NCBI GenBank assembly: GCA_023383035.1
Contig: JAHDYE010000001.1
Coordinates: forward strand, 1-47,010
Source of the DNA: Burkholderiaceae bacterium
GTDB taxonomy: Bacteria > Pseudomonadota > Gammaproteobacteria > Burkholderiales > Burkholderiaceae_E
Length of the DNA: 47,010 nt
Direction: 5' to 3'
Shown: positions 34,014-42,135 of the stretch, piece by piece
Layout: each line of letters opens with the position of its first letter
Numbering within the stretch: position 1 is the stretch's first letter
Translations under genes and position numbers: made by a program
The notes under the pieces: generated by a model
Seen by the model: the letters and a program-made list of their open reading frames with translations, nothing else
Databases searched by the model: none
Told to the model about the DNA's origin: nothing

Positions 34014-34811
34014 ATGACAACCGATTCAGACAGCCATCAGCGGGCCGGCACACAAAGCATCGAACGCGCGTCGCTCGTCATGCGCGTCATCGCCTCACGC
34101 AACGGCCTGGGCATGCGCCTCGTCGATGTGACACGCTGCGCGCAGCTGGAACAGTCGACCGCGCACCGGATCCTCAAGTGCCTGATCGCCGAAGGCATGG
34201 TGAGGCGCGATCCGGAGACGCGCCGCTACCACCTAGGGCACCAGATCTTCGAGCTCGGCCTCGCCGCGGCCTCACAGTTCAACCTGCACACCATTTGCCA
34301 TCCGTCGCTCGTTCGCCTGTCGGAGAAGACGGGCGACACGGTGTTCCTCACGGTGCGCAGCGGTTTCGATACCGTGTGTCTGGATCGCAGGGAAGGCGCT
34401 TTTCCGATCAGGACGCTGACGCTCGACGTCGGCACTCGACGGCCGCTGGGCGCCGGCGCAGGCGGCGTGGCACTGCTGATGCTCCTGCCCGAGCGCACCG
34501 TCGAGGAGATCGTCAACGCGAACGCGCTTCGGCTCGGCGGCTACGGAGATCTCACCGTGCCGGCTGTCCTGAAGCTGGTGAACCAGTCCAGACAGCTCGG
34601 CTACGCGCTGAACGACAGCCACATCACGCCGGGCGCCACCTCGGTCGGCATGGCGATCCGTTCGCGATACGGTGTGCCGTTCCTCGCGATCAGCATCGGA
34701 GCCATCTCGAGCCGGATGGAGAGCAACCGCCAGCGCGAGCTCGCCGCCCTCTTGAGGGAAGAGGTCGAAGTACTCGAACGATTGTTGAGTGAAAGCGCAC
34801 ACCCCCTCTAG
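34014..34811 (+). CDS. IclR-family transcriptional regulator
   Basis: This 265-residue regulator has a winged HTH at about residues 12-75 (TQSIERASLVMRVIASRNGL, LEQSTAHRILKCLIAEGMVR, RRYHLGHQIFELG) and a GAF-like effector domain with DTVFLTVRSGFDTVCLDR and the C-terminal IGAISSRM. It is divergent from ubiX, and both starts are flanked by CCACA-N-TGTGG-type palindromes, so it probably regulates itself and the decarboxylation operon. Unlike the IclR at 17958, its reading frame is intact. IclR proteins commonly sense aromatic acids or their CoA esters; the ligand here is not known. Confidence 0.92.
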   Translation: MTTDSDSHQRAGTQSIERASLVMRVIASRNGLGMRLVDVTRCAQLEQSTAHRILKCLIAEGMVRRDPETRRYHLGHQIFELGLAAASQFNLHTICHPSLVRLSEKTGDTVFLTVRSGFDTVCLDRREGAFPIRTLTLDVGTRRPLGAGAGGVALLMLLPERTVEEIVNANALRLGGYGDLTVPAVLKLVNQSRQLGYALNDSHITPGATSVGMAIRSRYGVPFLAISIGAISSRMESNRQRELAALLREEVEVLERLLSESAHPL

Positions 34812-35214
34812 CGGGCGCCTGCCGATCGGCGTGGCGAAGACGCTTCGTGGCGAGCTCGGCCAACGTCAACGACGTAACGAGAACGGGTGCGCTGCTGCAC
34901 GGACGAGAGACAACGGCCTTCGAGGAATCGGGCTATCAAGGCGTGGAACGAGCGAAAGAAAGCGGCCGGGCCACGCGTGGCGATGAAGCCGGGCAAGCGC
35001 GAGCACCTCGACCCGACGTTGTGCTGGCGTTGCAGGCCCAAGGTGCATCTTGAATACCCAAGCAGACTCTGAAGAGCGCTTCGAAGACCACGTACAGGCC
35101 GGTCGAGCGACGCCCGACCTACCCCGGTCCGACACCGGGACGCCGGTCGAGTTCATCGCGCACGATTTTTCTCGTGAATCAGCGGGTCGACGACGCAGCA
35201 AGAACGGGTAAACG
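34812..35214. other. Non-coding or poorly coding region between IclR and TetR genes
   Basis: No recognisable gene is seen in these roughly 400 bases. A 53-codon frame (TTG 35050 to TAA 35209) lies in the same frame as the TetR gene but has no family features. The region contains an inverted repeat at 35123-35139 and a small hairpin, CACGA-TTTTTC-TCGTG, at 35161-35176. Confidence 0.4.
35123..35139. promoter_or_regulatory. Inverted repeat CCCGGT-N5-ACCGGG upstream of the TetR gene
   Basis: Perfect 6-base arms around a 5-base spacer, 76 bases before the TetR ATG. TetR proteins bind palindromes of about this size and often autoregulate. The G+C-rich repeat could also fold as an RNA hairpin. Confidence 0.35.
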
Positions 35215-35808
35215 ATGAGAAAAGTCGATTCCGTCAGATATGAGGCGAGGCGTCTGGAGATCCTGAGCGCGGCGGAAACATGTTTCGTGCGCAAAGGCTT
35301 CCACAGCACCGCCATCGCGGAGATCTGTGCAGAGGCTGGGATCAGCGCCGGCCACCTTTACTACTATTTCGCGAGCAAGGAGGAAATCGTCGCGGCGATC
35401 GCCCAGGATCGGCTAAAGGTCTGTATCAAGATGCTGGAACACATTCTGGACGGGCCCGATCCTTTCGCGGAGTTGATCCGGCAAATTTGCAGGCCGAAGA
35501 TCGGCGGGCTGGATACGGATTCCCTGCTTCTGGAGTTGCTGGCCGAAGCCGGCCGTAACCCTGCGATAGGAGAGTCGATGCGCGAGCAGAGCGCCTGTAT
35601 TCGTAGGCTGTTCAGTGGCGTCCTGCGCAAGGGGCAAGCCGACGGCAAGGTCGATGCCGCGCTCGATCCGGACCTCGCCGCGAGCATACTCCTCAGCGTA
35701 GTCATCGACGGCATGAAAGCGCTGATGGTCAGGCAACCCGATCTGGACCGCGGCAAGACAAGCGACATGATCGAAGTGCTGGTCACCCGCTTTCTCGCGG
35801 CCCCTTGA
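35215..35808 (+). CDS. TetR/AcrR-family transcriptional regulator
   Basis: This 197-residue regulator has the TetR HTH at residues 14-60 (LEILSAAETCFVRKGFHSTA, IAEICAEAGISAGHLYYYFA, SKEEIVAAI) and an all-helical ligand domain. No partner gene is adjacent: it is followed by 441 bases without a clear gene and then traD. It may regulate the catabolic genes upstream or genes outside the window. No strong ribosome site precedes ATG 35215. Confidence 0.92.
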   Translation: MRKVDSVRYEARRLEILSAAETCFVRKGFHSTAIAEICAEAGISAGHLYYYFASKEEIVAAIAQDRLKVCIKMLEHILDGPDPFAELIRQICRPKIGGLDTDSLLLELLAEAGRNPAIGESMREQSACIRRLFSGVLRKGQADGKVDAALDPDLAASILLSVVIDGMKALMVRQPDLDRGKTSDMIEVLVTRFLAAP

Positions 35809-36249
35809 CGCTGCGCAGCGGCTTCTCGCGTTAGTCGCCGACCCCGCGGTTGCGACAACTGGCGCGCGGCCAGCAGTGGAGGCAGCAATGGCCGAGCGTG
35901 CCGTCCCGATGGAGCGCGGCGATATCGGTATCCGCGCTCCGCAATCCCCTGACGGTACCGGGTCTGCAGTCGAAATCCCACACATTCGAGCGCCGTTTCC
36001 GGGCGACCCGGCCCACCGGACAAGGAAGAATCGTTGGGCCATGCAACGAGGGCGCTCGATGCTGCTCACACGCTCCTACGACCACTGGCCAAGCGCCGGC
36101 CGGCAGCGCCTGCTCGCGCTGTCTTCGTCGCTCACGATAGGCGGCTCGCACCGCCACGACTTGCCGTCGTGCCGTCCACCTGAGACGCCCTCCAGTCGAC
36201 GTTCAGGCACTGCGCACCGCGCCAGGTAGCCGCCGCGGAGCTTTACAAG
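35809..36249. other. Gap between TetR gene and traD
   Basis: This stretch lies at the junction of cargo and transfer module. The best frame is 35876-36229 plus, 117 codons rich in Arg, Pro and Ser, with no recognisable domain. It could be a decayed gene end or a real unknown protein. No terminal repeat, integrase or attachment site was recognised. Confidence 0.35.
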
Positions 36250-38151
36250 ATGCTGCTGCGACGCTATGAGATGCCTTGGCGCCGCGCCTTCGAGGCCTAT
36301 GGGGGAGCGGGATGGCTGATCGCGGCGCTCTACTTTGCCGCCCTCCCGCTCATTGGTTCGGTGCCACCGCCTGCGGCCGTCTCTCTGGCGGCAGGCTGCC
36401 TGCTGATGGGGCTGCGACGACTGACGCAGGCGGTGCGAGTGCTGCGCTTGCGAAGCGCTCTTGCGGGCCGGCGCATCCAGGTGATCGCGCCACAGGATCT
36501 TGAACGACTTTACGCCGACCGCGCGCAGGTATTCCTCGGCTTCGGCTTCGAGTGGCGGCCCGTACATGCGCAACGGCTCTACGAGCTCTCGAAGATCAAC
36601 TACCGCGACTTCATCGTCCCGCGCTGGCTGCAGTTCGCGCTCGGCCAAGGCGCCAATGCGCAGCCGGATGCCGAGATCGGCCTGCCGTACATCCACGGCG
36701 TCGAGCCCACGGAGCAACCGCTGTTCCGGCCCCTGCAGAACTTCGAAGGCGGCACCCTGCTCGTGGGTACGACGCAATCGGGCAAAGGGGTCGCACTGGC
36801 CAACCTGATCACTCAGGCCGTGCGCCGCGGTGACGTGGTGATCGTGATCGACCCGAAGAACAGCCGGCGCCTGAAGCGTGTCGTCGAGCGCGCCTGCGCG
36901 GACTACCGGGACGCGGACACCTTCATGGAATTCCATCCGGCATTCCCCGAACGGGGCGTGCGCCTGGACTTCACCTTCAATTGGCAAAAACCGACCGAGA
37001 TCGCCTCGCGCATCCAGGCCATCATGCCACCGGACACGGCGGGCGCCTTCAGCGCTTTCGGCTGGGATGCGGTCAACGTGGTGGTCCAGGGCTTGGTCGA
37101 ACTCGAGGAGCGTCCCAACCTCATCAAGCTGACCAAGTACATCGAGGGCGGCATCGAGCCGGTGCTGGAGATGTCGCTGCGCCGCTTCTACGAGCGCCTC
37201 CTCGGCAATGCCTGGCGCGACCAGCAAGAGATGCGCAGGCTGCTGCACGAGGCGCATAAGGGCAATATACGCCGGCCTTCCGAAGCCGCGAGCGCCGACT
37301 TGCTGGCCTTCGTTGCCTACTACGAGCACCACGTCGCGCAGAACCAGCGCAGCAAGGTGCTCGACGCGCAGGTGCGCACCTTCCGGCACAACCGCGAGCA
37401 CTACCAGAAGATCACGGCCAACCTGTTGCCCGTGTTGTCGATGCTGACTTCCGGCGATCTGGGCCGCAGCCTGTCCCCCGATCCGTTCGACGCCGACGAC
37501 ATACGTCCGATCATGAACTTCGAGAAGATCGAGCGCGGCGGGCACGTGCTGTACATGTGCCTCGATGCCCTGCCCGACCCCTCGGTGGCGTCGGCGATCG
37601 GCGCGCTGGCGCTGGCCGACCAGGCGGCTCGCGCGGGGATGCGCTACAACCTGGGCGCCTATCAGCGCATTTCGCTCTTTGTCGACGAGGTCGCCAACGT
37701 CATCAACCAGCCACTGATCGAGATCCTCAACAAGGGAGCCGAAAGCGGCATCTTCGCGACCTGCGCGATGCAGACGCTGGCCGACCTCGCAAGGCGGCTG
37801 GGCAGCGAGGACGCAGCGCGCATGGCGCTGGGCAACCTGAACAACCTGATCGCGCTGCGCACGAAGGACAGGCCGACGCAGGATTTCGTCGTGGAGACCT
37901 TCGGCAAGACCGCCATCCATACCGTGCGCGTCGGTCTGAGCCACGGTGCCGATGCCCATCTGGGCGACTTCTCGTCGAGCTACTCGACGCAGCTCACCGA
38001 GAGCTTCGAGGAGGTGGTCCCCGCGGACATGCTCGGAAAGCTGCCGAACCTGCAGTATTTCGCGTCGGTCTCGGGTGGACGCATCATCAAGGGGCGCTTT
38101 CCGATCATCGACCCGGATGCCGGGCCTGCGTCGCCGAAGCGCATCCCATGA
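36250..38151 (+). CDS. traD: Conjugative coupling factor TraD (SXT/TOL type)
   Basis: This inner-membrane ATPase links the relaxosome to the type IV secretion channel and pumps DNA. The 633 residues match the SXT/TOL-type TraD length. Two N-terminal membrane segments (about 21-55) are followed by Walker A GTTQSGKG (173-180) and, in the C-terminal half, the Walker B-like ISLFVDEVANV. GGAG lies before the ATG. Its stop overlaps the next ORF as ATGA. The usual nearby relaxase gene is not upstream; catabolic genes and a TetR regulator are found there instead. Confidence 0.94.
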   Translation: MLLRRYEMPWRRAFEAYGGAGWLIAALYFAALPLIGSVPPPAAVSLAAGCLLMGLRRLTQAVRVLRLRSALAGRRIQVIAPQDLERLYADRAQVFLGFGFEWRPVHAQRLYELSKINYRDFIVPRWLQFALGQGANAQPDAEIGLPYIHGVEPTEQPLFRPLQNFEGGTLLVGTTQSGKGVALANLITQAVRRGDVVIVIDPKNSRRLKRVVERACADYRDADTFMEFHPAFPERGVRLDFTFNWQKPTEIASRIQAIMPPDTAGAFSAFGWDAVNVVVQGLVELEERPNLIKLTKYIEGGIEPVLEMSLRRFYERLLGNAWRDQQEMRRLLHEAHKGNIRRPSEAASADLLAFVAYYEHHVAQNQRSKVLDAQVRTFRHNREHYQKITANLLPVLSMLTSGDLGRSLSPDPFDADDIRPIMNFEKIERGGHVLYMCLDALPDPSVASAIGALALADQAARAGMRYNLGAYQRISLFVDEVANVINQPLIEILNKGAESGIFATCAMQTLADLARRLGSEDAARMALGNLNNLIALRTKDRPTQDFVVETFGKTAIHTVRVGLSHGADAHLGDFSSSYSTQLTESFEEVVPADMLGKLPNLQYFASVSGGRIIKGRFPIIDPDAGPASPKRIP

Positions 38152-38768
38152 TCCGGGCGGTCGCAATCGTTTCGCTGCTCGTGCTGCTGGTCCTCGTTCT
38201 CTACGTGCCGTCCGCGCACCCGCCCTCGCGGTTCCTCGACCAGTTGCGCAGCGAGCACGACATGGCCGTCACGTTCTGGGGCGCCGAGTCAGCCTACCGG
38301 ATTCTGGACCGCGCCATGCAGCTGCAATCCGACGCGGCCGCCGTCAGCTCGCTTTCATCGCCGAACATGCGCGGGCCCGGGGCCGTCGACGGCGCGGTCT
38401 CCGTCGAGATGGCCTCGGTCAGCCAGCGGCTGTTCGGCAACCCCTACTTCCGCTCGGTCGACGCGCTGCTGGTGCTCGCGAGCTACCGGCTCACGACCCT
38501 GCTCGAATGGTTGTATTGGCTCCTGCCCCTGGTGATCGTCGCGGGAGTCGATGGCGGTCTGGTTCGGGTGATCCGAGCCAAGGAGTTCGTGCAGCACGAT
38601 CCGGAGATGTTCGCGCTGTGGTGCTCGCTGCTGATCATCACCGCTTGCGCGACCGTGATCGCGTTCGTGCTTCCCGTGGCTGTCCATCCCGTGGCACTGG
38701 CCTGCTCGCCGATCGCGATGGCGGCGTTGCTCGACCTTGCCATCATGAATTTCCATCTCCGCGCCTGA
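38148..38768 (+). CDS. ICE membrane protein of the DUF4400/TIGR03747 type
   Basis: This 206-residue protein has an N-terminal membrane segment (AIVSLLVLLVLVLYV), a central soluble part, and further membrane segments near 120-140 (LEWLYWLLPLVIVAGVDGGL) and 160-200. This pattern and the position directly after traD, with an ATGA overlap, match the small membrane protein that accompanies SXT/TOL-type TraD in many ICEs. Its exact role in conjugation is not known; partnership with TraD is inferred from linkage. Confidence 0.82.
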   Translation: MIRAVAIVSLLVLLVLVLYVPSAHPPSRFLDQLRSEHDMAVTFWGAESAYRILDRAMQLQSDAAAVSSLSSPNMRGPGAVDGAVSVEMASVSQRLFGNPYFRSVDALLVLASYRLTTLLEWLYWLLPLVIVAGVDGGLVRVIRAKEFVQHDPEMFALWCSLLIITACATVIAFVLPVAVHPVALACSPIAMAALLDLAIMNFHLRA

Positions 38769-38913
38769 TCCCTCGCGTCGCCGAAGCCCACTGATCACGA
38801 AACACCGCCAAGAAGCGCGCCATTGCGGGGCGACGCAGATGCACAGACGCCCTACCCTTCATCCATGCGCTCACGATCGGTTCGCCATCTCCCGTGACCC
38901 GAGGACAGACGTC

Positions 38914-39414
38914 ATGTCGACATCCATGCCGAACACCAGCCATGCAGCACGCGCTGACTTGAGTGCCGCCGCGCCTAGTGACGTCGTCGAGACCCGGCTG
39001 TGGATGGAGGAGCACATGTGGCTGTATGCGCTTCTGCGCAGCAGCGACAACGTTGCGCCCACCTTCCGCTTTCCGGATCTCCTCAGCGCCTGCGTGGCGA
39101 TCGTGTTCGATCGTGACGATGCCGCCGAACGCATCTTCGGCTTCCTGGGAACGTCGCTGGTGCTGCGTGCGCCGACCACGCCAAGGCGACGCGAGTCGCT
39201 ATGGCGCCCTCAGTACGAGCTCCTGCATGACCTGCAGTGCTCGCCGGCGAACAAGCATCCCAACCCGAAGTTCCAACTCGACCAGCTCACCACCGCCTGC
39301 GTGGCGCTGTGCCGACAGGAGGGTGAATCGGGCGCCGCCGTGCTGCGGCAGGCGCGTCGCAACATGGTGCAGCGGCACGCGAGCGCCCAAGGCGCGTCGC
39401 GATACGCGCGCTGA
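38914..39414 (+). CDS. Hypothetical protein of the conjugation module
   Basis: This 166-residue soluble protein is not recognised. It begins MSTSMPNTSHAARADLSAAA and continues ETRLWMEEHMWLYALLRSSD, VAIVFDRDDAAERIFGFLG and a basic C-terminus. There is no signal peptide or membrane segment. The frame opens upstream to 38839, but ATG 38914 is preferred, with GAGGA a few bases before it. It lies between the DUF4400-like gene and the transglycosylase, both on the same strand. Coding is supported by composition and location. Confidence 0.65.
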   Translation: MSTSMPNTSHAARADLSAAAPSDVVETRLWMEEHMWLYALLRSSDNVAPTFRFPDLLSACVAIVFDRDDAAERIFGFLGTSLVLRAPTTPRRRESLWRPQYELLHDLQCSPANKHPNPKFQLDQLTTACVALCRQEGESGAAVLRQARRNMVQRHASAQGASRYAR

Positions 39415-39568
39415 CGAGTGAACTGAGCACGCGGCGCTGCGCCGCCACCCGCACATACCCTGCCGGGCCCGCGCCCGGCCTGTCTGCGCAAGACCCTGAC
39501 CGGCCCGCCGGTCCTCACCTCGTGCGCCCTCTATCGCGGGCCGATCGTGAACGCCTCCGGGATCTTCG

Positions 39569-40102
39569 ATGCACTTGGCCGTCGTCGTCGTTTTTGTGGT
39601 GACGCTGGTGCTGGCTGTGCCGGCCGGCGCAACGCCGTGCTGGAACACGGCCGCCCAGCGCTACGGCGTCGCGCCGGAGCTGCTCTACGCCGTCGCTCGC
39701 ACCGAATCCAATCTGAACCCGCGCGCGATGAACCGAACCCACGTGCAGCGTACCGGCAGCTACGACATCGGTCTGATGCAGATCAACAGCCGGCACCTGC
39801 CCAGGCTCGCCGCTTTGGGCATCCGTGAGGCGGACTTGTTCGATCCCTGCGTGAACCTGCAGGTCGGCGCCTGGCTGCTGGCCGACAGCTTCTCGCGCCA
39901 CGGCGTGACGTGGCACGCCGTCGGCGCCTACAACGCCGCCTGCAGCCAGCTCAAGGGCGACGACTGCACACGGGCGCGAGCGACCTATGCCTGGAAGGTC
40001 TACCGCCACCTACCCGGAGCCGACGGTGGACGGCCCACGCCTGCGGCCAGGCCGCCATCGGGATCGCTGACGCGTCACCTGCATGTGAAGGTGGCGCAAT
40101 GA
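39569..40102 (+). CDS. Lytic transglycosylase (VirB1/SLT type)
   Basis: This 177-residue exported peptidoglycan hydrolase would open the wall for the conjugation machine. It has a signal peptide (LAVVVVFVVTLVLAVPAGA, residues 3-21) and an SLT domain with LLYAVARTESNLNP (catalytic Glu46), SYDIGLMQINSRHL and GAYNAAC, the standard family motifs. Cys residues near the mature N-terminus and in the C-terminal part may pair. Its stop overlaps the next ATG. Homologues occur in most type IV secretion clusters. Confidence 0.9.
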   Translation: MHLAVVVVFVVTLVLAVPAGATPCWNTAAQRYGVAPELLYAVARTESNLNPRAMNRTHVQRTGSYDIGLMQINSRHLPRLAALGIREADLFDPCVNLQVGAWLLADSFSRHGVTWHAVGAYNAACSQLKGDDCTRARATYAWKVYRHLPGADGGRPTPAARPPSGSLTRHLHVKVAQ

Positions 40103-40800
40103 AGCGCGCCTCGATGACGTGCGCATGGCGCCGCGGCGGCATCGCAGCATGCCTGGCCATGACGGGCTGCGCGGCGCCAGCACCCACACCTGTCGCTCCC
40201 GACGCGCCGACGGGCAGTCGGCCGGCATTGCACCTGGCCCAGCTGGGACACGGGCGTCTTGCGGCGTTCGCCTGGTGCCTGGGCGACGACTGCCCGGAGC
40301 GCAGCCCCAAGACGCTCGCGCCACCGCCGGCGCCAACGACAGTCGCGAGGCTGGATCCGGTGCGACCGCTGGCATCGGCGGACGGCATCGCCAGGGGCGA
40401 GGAGCTGGCAGCTCTTGCACCGCGCCCCAGCAGGTCGGTGTCCCAGCAGGCGGCGCAGACCCTGTCCGTCCACTTCCACCTTGCGAGCGCGCGCCTGGAT
40501 AGTGCAGCGCGCGAGGCGCTTCGCGCGATCGTCCCCCAGCTCAAGCAGGCAAACAAAGTCCGCCTGAGCGGGCGCACCGACAGCACCGGTTCGGCGTCAA
40601 CAAACGACCTGCTCGCCAGGGAGCGCGCCGAAGCGGTGCGCCGAGAACTGCTCGCCCTGGTTCCCGGCATCGCCCCGATCGTGACCATCGACGCGCAGGG
40701 CGCCTGCTGCTTCGTCGATACCAACGACAGCGCGGCCGGGCGCGCGCGCAATCGTCGCGTCGACATCCTCCACCGCATCGAGCTCGACGACCTGCCCTGA
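40099..40800 (+). CDS. OmpA-family lipoprotein
   Basis: This 233-residue protein has a lipoprotein signal peptide with lipobox LAMTGC (lipidated Cys24), a Pro/Ala-rich linker, and a C-terminal OmpA-like peptidoglycan-binding domain from about 150 (LSVHFHLASARLDSAAREAL, VRLSGRTDSTGSASTNDLLA, ARNRRVDI). It probably anchors the outer-membrane part of the machine to the wall. It overlaps the transglycosylase gene as ATGA, suggesting joint expression and a related site of action. Confidence 0.87.
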   Translation: MKRASMTCAWRRGGIAACLAMTGCAAPAPTPVAPDAPTGSRPALHLAQLGHGRLAAFAWCLGDDCPERSPKTLAPPPAPTTVARLDPVRPLASADGIARGEELAALAPRPSRSVSQQAAQTLSVHFHLASARLDSAAREALRAIVPQLKQANKVRLSGRTDSTGSASTNDLLARERAEAVRRELLALVPGIAPIVTIDAQGACCFVDTNDSAAGRARNRRVDILHRIELDDLP

Positions 40801-40861
40801 CATCCGCCACCACCCGCTCTCACCGGATCCGCCACCCACCTTCCTCTGCTGGAGCTTTCAC

Positions 40862-41224
40862 ATGGGCACTGCCATTCTCTCTACCTCCACCCCGAAGTCG
40901 CTGCGTTCGCCCGCGCGCACGCTCACCGGCTTCTTTGCACTGCTGGTCGCCGCCTTCATCGGCCTGGCGCTCGCGTTCCCCTCCCACGCGCTGGATCTCG
41001 TGGCCTTCACCGGCATCACCGGCCCATTGACTTCCGCACTCGTTCAGATCGCGGACCTGGGGCCCGGCATCAAGGCCCTGGTGGGCTTCGTCGGGTTCGT
41101 GGTGGCGCTGATCTCGTTGTCTGCGCTGCGCAACTTCGGGCCCGTGCTGTTCTACGTCGGATTGGCGATCTTCGCCGCCGTCGGCCTCGTGATCGCCGGC
41201 GCAATCATGGGCGCCGTCGTCTGA
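40862..41224 (+). CDS. VirB2/TraA-like pilin or ICE membrane protein
   Basis: This small 120-residue protein has a signal-like N-terminal segment (LTGFFALLVAAFIGLALAF), then hydrophobic segments near 70-90 and 95-118. The layout of leader plus two membrane helices, and its place directly before traL and traE, fit a VirB2-like pilin precursor. GGAG lies 7 bases before the ATG. Assignment is by topology and position; sequence similarity of such proteins is weak. Confidence 0.7.
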   Translation: MGTAILSTSTPKSLRSPARTLTGFFALLVAAFIGLALAFPSHALDLVAFTGITGPLTSALVQIADLGPGIKALVGFVGFVVALISLSALRNFGPVLFYVGLAIFAAVGLVIAGAIMGAVV

Positions 41225-41253
41225 GCGCAGCTCGCGCCATCGCGCAGGCCACC

Positions 41254-41553
41254 ATGCAAACAGACACCTACATCCCCCGGCGTCTGGACGACAGCTGGAA
41301 GATCGGCTTCTGGGACGTCGACGTTGCGGCGCCGATCCTCTTCATGTTCTTCATCGGCTACCTGTCGTCGAGCAAGGGGGCATTCGCAGTCTGCCTCGCC
41401 GTGGGCATTGCGGTGTCGCGCTGGATCGCGCGGCTGAAGGCGGACAAGCACCCCGCCTTCGCGATTCACTGGCTGTACTGGCACTTGCCGACCAATCCCC
41501 TCACGTCGATGCGCGCGACGCCGCCGTCGCACATCCGCCGCATGGTCGGCTGA
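41254..41553 (+). CDS. traL: Type IV secretion protein TraL (VirB3-like)
   Basis: This 99-residue inner-membrane protein starts with YIPRRLDDSWKIGFWDVD, the conserved TraL opening, followed by a membrane segment (VAAPILFMFFIGYLSS). It ends with HPAFAIHWLYWHLP. It matches TraL in length and gene order (traL-traE-traK-traB) and would seat the TraC ATPase at the membrane. Confidence 0.88.
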   Translation: MQTDTYIPRRLDDSWKIGFWDVDVAAPILFMFFIGYLSSSKGAFAVCLAVGIAVSRWIARLKADKHPAFAIHWLYWHLPTNPLTSMRATPPSHIRRMVG

Positions 41554-41568
41554 GCCGCAGGCACTGCC

Positions 41569-42135
41569 ATGGATTTCGATCGGCTCAGCGGCGACCTCAA
41601 GGATCTGCGCCGGCGCAACCGGAGCCTCGCCCTGGCGGTCGGTGCCATGGCGCTGAGCCTCGTCCTGACGCTGGCCATCATCGTCAGCCTGCTCGGAACG
41701 GTGCGCACCGTGGTCGTTCCTCCGTCGCTCAACAAGACCTTCTGGGTCGCGGGCGACCGGGCATCGAGCGAGTACCTCGAGCAGATGGGCAGCTTCATCG
41801 CCTGGCTGATCCTCGACGTCACCCCGAGCACCATCGACTGGAAGAAGGACATCCTGCTCGGCTATGTCGATCCCCAGCAGTACGGCGCGCTCAAGACGCG
41901 CCAGGAGATCGAGGCCGAGCGCCTGAAGCGCATCAACGCGGCCACCGCCTTCGCCCCGCAGCAGCTCGTGGCCAGCGAGGACACCCAGTCCCTGCTCGTG
42001 CTCGGACGACTGCGCACCCTCGTCAACGGCTACGAGACGGCCAATGACCTGAAGGCCTACCGCATCGACTTCGGCTACGCCGGAGCACGCATGCACATCG
42101 TCGGGTTCAACGAGGTGCCCTATGCGGTACGGTGA
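41569..42135 (+). CDS. traE: Type IV secretion protein TraE (VirB8-like role)
   Basis: This 188-residue protein has one N-terminal membrane helix (LAVGAMALSLVLTLAIIVSL) and a periplasmic domain with VVPPSLNKTFWVAGDRASSE, YLEQMGSFIAWLILDVTP and LLGYVDPQQYG, all characteristic of TraE of F/SXT-type systems. Its end overlaps traK by 14 bases. TraE is an assembly component of the inner-membrane complex. Confidence 0.9.
   Translation: MDFDRLSGDLKDLRRRNRSLALAVGAMALSLVLTLAIIVSLLGTVRTVVVPPSLNKTFWVAGDRASSEYLEQMGSFIAWLILDVTPSTIDWKKDILLGYVDPQQYGALKTRQEIEAERLKRINAATAFAPQQLVASEDTQSLLVLGRLRTLVNGYETANDLKAYRIDFGYAGARMHIVGFNEVPYAVR

Noticed and set aside
36076-38166. A 696-codon frame antisense to traD, and similar long antisense frames over hyuA, hyuB, ubiD and the ThDP enzyme
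   Set aside because: Long stop-free antisense frames arise from GC-rich codon use. They have no family motifs, unlike the sense genes.
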